Shown here piece by piece: positions 6,946 through 10,042 of a stretch of 10,042 nucleotides of DNA. How positions within the stretch are numbered: the stretch's first letter is position 1; every line of letters begins with the position of its first letter. Origin of the DNA: Vulcanimicrobiota bacterium (GTDB lineage: Bacteria; Vulcanimicrobiota; Vulcanimicrobiia; Vulcanimicrobiales; Vulcanimicrobiaceae); NCBI GenBank assembly GCA_014305015.1, contig JACRUB010000093.1, forward strand, positions 1-10,042, given 5' to 3'. The position numbers and the translations under genes were made by a program. The notes beneath the pieces were generated by a model. That model searched no databases. It was not told where the DNA came from and was given only the letters and a program-made list of their open reading frames with translations.

Positions 6946-7830
6946 CTATTGTTCGAGTCCGCGTTCCAGCTCGGCAACGTATATGCCGTCGAGCAACTGC
7001 GCGCGCGCAATCGAACGAAGCGTCGCGGGAAATCGCGTGTCCGCTGCAACGCCCGCGAAGAGCGGTAGGAGCCACTTCGGGGCGAGCGCTTTGGAGCGCA
7101 AAATGTTGAATCCGTATGCGCCCGTCGCCATCCGCGCGCGTTTGCTCGGATTTTTCTTTACAAATCGCGCCGCCATCTGCGCTTTCTCCAGCGTCTTTTG
7201 CAACGTCACTTCAAGCGTCTGTTCCCGCGGTGGCTTGATGTGGTAGACGTACGCATCCCAGGCGAACTTCGCACGCACGCCGTTCTCGCGTAACCGCACT
7301 CCGAGTTCCGTGTCTTCCCAGCCGTACAAGTCGAACTGCTCGTCAAACCCTTTGACCCAGCGCAGCGCCTCCCGCGAAATCGAGACATTGCACGTGCACA
7401 GAAATGCGCGCGAATAGTTTGCGATGGATGGTTTTGGACGCTCGTCGTAGGACGGGACGTTGATGATGGGACCGGAAACGGCGAAGGTGCCGTGCCCTTC
7501 GTGCGCGGCGCTGTGTGCAGCAAGAAATCCCGCCGGCACCCACACATCGTCGTCAATAAAAACGATGAGTTCCCCTGTGGCGGCCGCGATTCCGCGGTTT
7601 CGCGCAGCACCGCGGTTCGGAGTTGCTTCAAAAATGGACGTAATCGTAAAAGGGTACGTTGCTTGCGCCTTTTTGACGACGTCGGAAGTCCAGTCCGTTG
7701 AGCCGTTATCGACGACGATCACTTCAAAAGCGGCTGCGGCGAGCTGCTGTGAAAGAGACCGCAGCGCTTCCTGCAGATAGTCTGCGCGATCTTTGGTCGC
7801 GATAATAACTGATGCCCGCAGGCCGCTCAT
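6946..7830 (-). CDS. Family 2 glycosyltransferase (first paralogue, 294 aa)
   Basis: This GT-A fold enzyme carries the full GT2 set: ASVIIATKDR at 6-15, VVDNGSTD at 39-46, the metal-binding DDD at 93-95 (FIDDDVW), a CNVSISREAL segment at 147-156 typical of the acceptor side, and GWEDTELGVRLR at 170-181 as the acidic catalytic motif, then His197. It lacks obvious transmembrane helices, so it probably works at the inner face of the membrane. Its C-terminal region (about 205-294) is basic and shares layout and the ending AELERGLEQ with the GT2 gene at 4121-5023. The ATG overlaps the stop of the LpxB-like gene by four bases (ATGA), and a GAGGA lies nine bases upstream of it. It is the first of the six glycosyltransferases downstream of the heptose-activation genes. 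The sugar transferred cannot be stated. Confidence 0.93.
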   Translation of the reverse strand: MSGLRASVIIATKDRADYLQEALRSLSQQLAAAAFEVIVVDNGSTDWTSDVVKKAQATYPFTITSIFEATPNRGAARNRGIAAATGELIVFIDDDVWVPAGFLAAHSAAHEGHGTFAVSGPIINVPSYDERPKPSIANYSRAFLCTCNVSISREALRWVKGFDEQFDLYGWEDTELGVRLRENGVRAKFAWDAYVYHIKPPREQTLEVTLQKTLEKAQMAARFVKKNPSKRARMATGAYGFNILRSKALAPKWLLPLFAGVAADTRFPATLRSIARAQLLDGIYVAELERGLEQ

Positions 7831-9059
7831 GCGATTATATCCTCAATTCCAATTGCCATTCGCTCAGCTGCGCCAACGTGATCCTCATGCATACGCGCGA
7901 GCCGCTCGCCCGTACGCGTAAGCCACTGCCGGTCCTCGAAACGCTCGAGCGTTACCCGCGCGACGTGACCGGGCGTGAGCGTTCCGCGCAACTCTTGCAC
8001 CAAAGACTCATCCGCATCGATGTTCGGTTGCGAAGCATACTTAAACCGGCGCGCGACTGCGAGCACCGCGGCGCGCTTGAGCCGGATACCCACCAGTGGC
8101 AGACGATCCAGATAGGTGAGCGGGCCATTGATCGGAATCATTTCGGGCGCGTTCATCGGGATGCAGGCGATCATTGGTTTACCGAGTGCCGCCAGCTCAA
8201 TTGTTTTTGTTCCGGGAATCGTGACGACCAGCCGGGCGCGGATTGCGGCACTCAGCGCATTGCGAAGCACCGGAAAACGAACGGTGCCCGCCTCGTCGCT
8301 GAGATAAGCCATTCCGTCTTCTTGCAGCACGCGGCCGGGAGTCGCCCATACACGCGGGTCCCCGCCGGCGCGAATTGCCCGGCCCACATCCTGGAGCGAG
8401 GTAAACGGCGATATGCCGAACGCGATCGGAATCTCCGGACGCTCGGCTGCGATGCGCAGCGCCATCGTGAAGAAGAACGGAATCAAATGCTCGACTTCAT
8501 GCGTACGCGAGCCGGGCATAACGAGAATACCGTCTTCGGGCGCGCCGCTCTCGATGGGCTGTGCCGCTTCGGACAGGGCTCCATCGATTGCGAGATTTCC
8601 CGTGAGCACGATACGGTCGCGGTGCGTGCGCCAGTTTATCAGCTGCTCGACGTTGGCCATGTCGACCGCAAAGGCACGCATAAATTGCTCACGGTAGCCG
8701 GGCCGCGAAAACTTGTACGTAAGGGCTTTGGCCTCAAACCGCTTTGCGAGCCGCGCGGCGTGCATGAGATCTCCACCCAAGTATTGCACGGCATCGAAGT
8801 GGGCGGGCAATCCGTGTTCGACGCGTCCAAAGGCCGCTTTCATGAACACCTTCGGCGGGTGAACGTGAGCTTGCGGGAAGGTCTCGCGCGCTACATCGGG
8901 TTCTTTGCCGGTGGCAAAGTCATCAGGAACGAAAAAAATGTGAATGTTTGCGGCCGGCGTGCGCGCATACAGCGCGCTTACGAGCGGCCGAACCCAGCCG
9001 CCGAACTCACCTGGACCGTTGGTAGTAATCGCAAGACTGTACGAACCCTGGTTGACCAC
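7827..9059 (-). CDS. Divergent LpxB-related (lipid-A-disaccharide synthase-like) glycosyltransferase, 410 aa
   Basis: LpxB joins two acylated glucosamine units to form the lipid A disaccharide, and this protein shows the same GT-B outline. The phosphate/UDP-binding motif ILVMPGSRTHEVEHLIPFF lies at 178-196, matching the LPGSR..EI..LLP signature. VTGNLAIDG-like sequence (LTGNLAIDG, 152-160) corresponds to the VGHPLVD strand. IPGTKTIELAALGKPMIACIP at 281-301 (region) corresponds to the SGT.TLE...G.PMV donor site. The N-terminus differs: ITTNGPGEFGGWVRPL at 11-26 replaces the GE.SGD..GA motif, and QYLGGDLMHAARLAKRF at 92-108 replaces the IDAPDFN region, keeping one Asp (97). It is therefore not an orthodox LpxB and may act on another lipid-linked substrate. 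GTG 9059 is the chosen start, one base after the preceding stop; no clear Shine-Dalgarno site is seen. It sits between heptose activation and the GT cluster, which suggests a role in the same glycolipid. Family membership is fairly firm; the reaction is unknown. Confidence 0.8.
   Translation of the reverse strand: MVNQGSYSLAITTNGPGEFGGWVRPLVSALYARTPAANIHIFFVPDDFATGKEPDVARETFPQAHVHPPKVFMKAAFGRVEHGLPAHFDAVQYLGGDLMHAARLAKRFEAKALTYKFSRPGYREQFMRAFAVDMANVEQLINWRTHRDRIVLTGNLAIDGALSEAAQPIESGAPEDGILVMPGSRTHEVEHLIPFFFTMALRIAAERPEIPIAFGISPFTSLQDVGRAIRAGGDPRVWATPGRVLQEDGMAYLSDEAGTVRFPVLRNALSAAIRARLVVTIPGTKTIELAALGKPMIACIPMNAPEMIPINGPLTYLDRLPLVGIRLKRAAVLAVARRFKYASQPNIDADESLVQELRGTLTPGHVARVTLERFEDRQWLTRTGERLARMHEDHVGAAERMAIGIEDIIA
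7840..7844 (-). promoter_or_regulatory. Ribosome binding site of the GT2 gene at 6946-7830
   Basis: GAGGA on the minus strand lies nine bases before ATG 7830, within the final codons of the LpxB-like gene. It is the best Shine-Dalgarno match at a gene start in the window and fixes the ATG choice. Confidence 0.5.
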
Positions 9060-9060
9060 T

Positions 9061-9561
9061 TTAGTCGTCTTGGCCGTAGCGTTGCAATATCGTGGCGATT
9101 AAATCCGTCGTGCTGCGGCCGCTTTGGTGCGGGGCTAGCGCAATGCGTCCGCCATGTTGCAAGACGACCGCGCGCTCCGGCAGTTCTTCTTCGCGGTATT
9201 GCGCGCTCTTCACATGCACGTCCGGCCTGATGCGGTCCAGCAGCACTTCCGGGGTCTTCTGCGCAAACCCAACTACGGCATCAACGCAGCGGAGCGCCCG
9301 TAAAATTCGAGCGCGATCGGAGAAAGGCACGAGCGGCCGCCGCTCGCCTTTGATCTTGCGAACCGATTCATCCATGTTTAGCCCAAGCAGCAACGCATCG
9401 CCCTGCGCGCGCGCCCACGCGAGATATTCAATGTGTCCCGCGTGAACGACGTCAAAGACACCATTCGTAAACACGACACTCTTTTTTTGTACGCGCAGCT
9501 CTTCACGCCATGCGACCGCCTCATCGACTTCAAAAAGAGGACCGAAGAATTGCTCAGGCAT
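9061..9561 (-). CDS. rfaE2: RfaE2/HldC-type nucleotidyltransferase (heptose 1-phosphate adenylyltransferase-like, 166 aa)
   Basis: The enzyme would join heptose 1-phosphate to a nucleotide, usually ATP giving ADP-heptose, in the cytoplasm. It has the cytidylyltransferase-fold signature FTNGVFDVVHAGHIEYL at 31-47 with the HAGH motif at 40-43, then GLNMDESVRKIKG at 60-72, and the closing GRSTTDLI at 148-155, as in the C-terminal half of E. coli HldE. The conserved VKGGDY loop reads VKSAQY at 117-122, a notable change. The ATG at 9561 gives the usual short lead-in and overlaps the kinase stop by eight bases; the in-frame extension to 9594 would add eleven residues and a longer overlap. In E. coli the kinase and transferase are fused as HldE, whereas here they are separate genes, as in HldA/HldC systems. 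A GDP-heptose or other nucleotide product cannot be excluded from the sequence. Confidence 0.88.
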   Translation of the reverse strand: MPEQFFGPLFEVDEAVAWREELRVQKKSVVFTNGVFDVVHAGHIEYLAWARAQGDALLLGLNMDESVRKIKGERRPLVPFSDRARILRALRCVDAVVGFAQKTPEVLLDRIRPDVHVKSAQYREEELPERAVVLQHGGRIALAPHQSGRSTTDLIATILQRYGQDD

Positions 9562-10042
9562 GAAAGCCGTGATCGACCAGCGCAAGAATTTCATCTGCCG
9601 AAGCGGTGGCCGTTCCGAGCTTCTCCACTACGGCGCCGGCGGCAAAATTCGCGAGATGCAAGGCCGATTCAATTGGCGCTCCGGCTGCAAGTGCGAGCGT
9701 AAGGACGGCGACGACGGTATCGCCCGCACCGCTGACATCAAATACCGCGCGCGCGACGGATGGCACATTCAGGCGCTCGCCTTCGCGTCCAAAAAGTGAC
9801 ATGCCGTGCTCCCCGCGCGTGATTACGACGTAGCGGCACTGCACGAGTTCCAGCAGCTTCTCGCCGGCGCGCTCCAGCGAAGCGTCGTCCGTAATCGCAA
9901 TTCCGGATGCGCTCGACGCCTCGTGCATATTCGGTGCGACGCACGTAACGCCGGAAAACATCAGTACGTTCTGCGGTTTCGGGTCGGCGATCACGAGCGG
10001 CGCGGCGAGCGCCGCCTCTACGATCTCGCGTGAGAGCAAACC
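9554..10042 (-). CDS. rfaE1: RfaE1/HldA-type PfkB-family sugar kinase, C-terminal part
   Basis: Only the last 162 codons are inside the window; the start lies beyond base 10042. The visible part is the C-terminal half of a PfkB/ribokinase-fold enzyme. It contains IADPKPQN at about 18-25, VAPNMHEA at 35-42, YVVITRGEHGMSLF at 71-84, and the PfkB signature FDVSGAGDTVVAVLTLA at 101-117, whose Asp108 is the expected catalytic base. With an RfaE2-type gene directly downstream and overlapping by eight bases, the likely reaction is phosphorylation of D-glycero-D-manno-heptose 7-phosphate at C1 to give the 1,7-bisphosphate. Another PfkB sugar kinase is possible, but the DPKPQN and APN..E features and the neighbour favour the heptose role. 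The TTG at 10039 is an internal codon, not a start. Confidence 0.85.
   Translation of the reverse strand, partial: GLLSREIVEAALAAPLVIADPKPQNVLMFSGVTCVAPNMHEASSASGIAITDDASLERAGEKLLELVQCRYVVITRGEHGMSLFGREGERLNVPSVARAVFDVSGAGDTVVAVLTLALAAGAPIESALHLANFAAGAVVEKLGTATASADEILALVDHGFHA

Noticed and set aside
6938..7075. Upstream extension of the GT9 gene at 6035-6937
   Set aside because: It would overlap the GT2 gene by 130 bases and adds an Arg/Cys-rich tail before the conserved VLVRVDGIGD start.
7834..7839. A perfect TATAAT on the minus strand just before ATG 7830
   Set aside because: It lies only three bases before the start codon, inside codons of the LpxB-like gene, with no -35 match at 17 bases (CGAATG). 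Transcription from it would begin inside the gene.
7812..9230. A 472-codon open frame on the plus strand, longer than the gene opposite
   Set aside because: Its translation is rich in Arg, His and Cys with no recognisable motif, whereas the minus strand carries clear LpxB-like motifs and fits the operon. It is a shadow of GC-rich coding DNA.

Overview
The window is a compact stretch of GC-rich bacterial DNA in which every gene I can support lies on the minus strand. Transcription therefore runs from base 10042 towards base 1. Most junctions overlap or are a few bases apart, so the whole window reads as one operon or a large part of one. No stretch longer than 300 bases lacks a gene. I see no tRNA, rRNA, insertion sequence, CRISPR array or convincing terminator.

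The heptose-nucleotide genes, the LpxB-related protein and the ADP-heptose:LPS-type (GT9) transferases point to a diderm (Gram-negative type) envelope. The phylum cannot be fixed from the sequence. A little-studied lineage such as Vulcanimicrobiota/Eremiobacterota is a guess only.

Layout in transcription order. (1) 10042-9061: the C-terminal end of a sugar kinase of the RfaE1/HldA type, then a separate nucleotidyltransferase of the RfaE2/HldC type; together they would make an activated heptose. (2) 9059-7827: a protein distantly related to lipid-A-disaccharide synthase (LpxB) with altered signatures. (3) 7830-2061: six glycosyltransferases in the order GT2, GT9, GT9, GT2, a 169-base gap, GT9, GT2. 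The three GT2 proteins look like paralogues, and two of the three GT9 proteins resemble each other. (4) 2068-287: aspartyl-tRNA synthetase (aspS), whose sequence suggests the non-discriminating type. (5) 290-1: the start of a VOC (glyoxalase/bleomycin-resistance fold) protein, cut by the window edge.

Working model (inference): the first two genes supply nucleotide-activated heptose. The GT9 and GT2 enzymes then add heptose and other sugars one at a time, probably to a lipid-anchored core oligosaccharide. The LpxB-like protein makes or modifies a glycolipid in the same pathway. The aspS-VOC pair is housekeeping DNA attached to the 3' end of this operon by overlapping start and stop codons. The most unusual items are the divergent LpxB-like protein, the repeated GT2/GT9 set, the single non-tight junction (3952-4120), and a GT9 protein lacking the conserved aspartate of its C-terminal motif.
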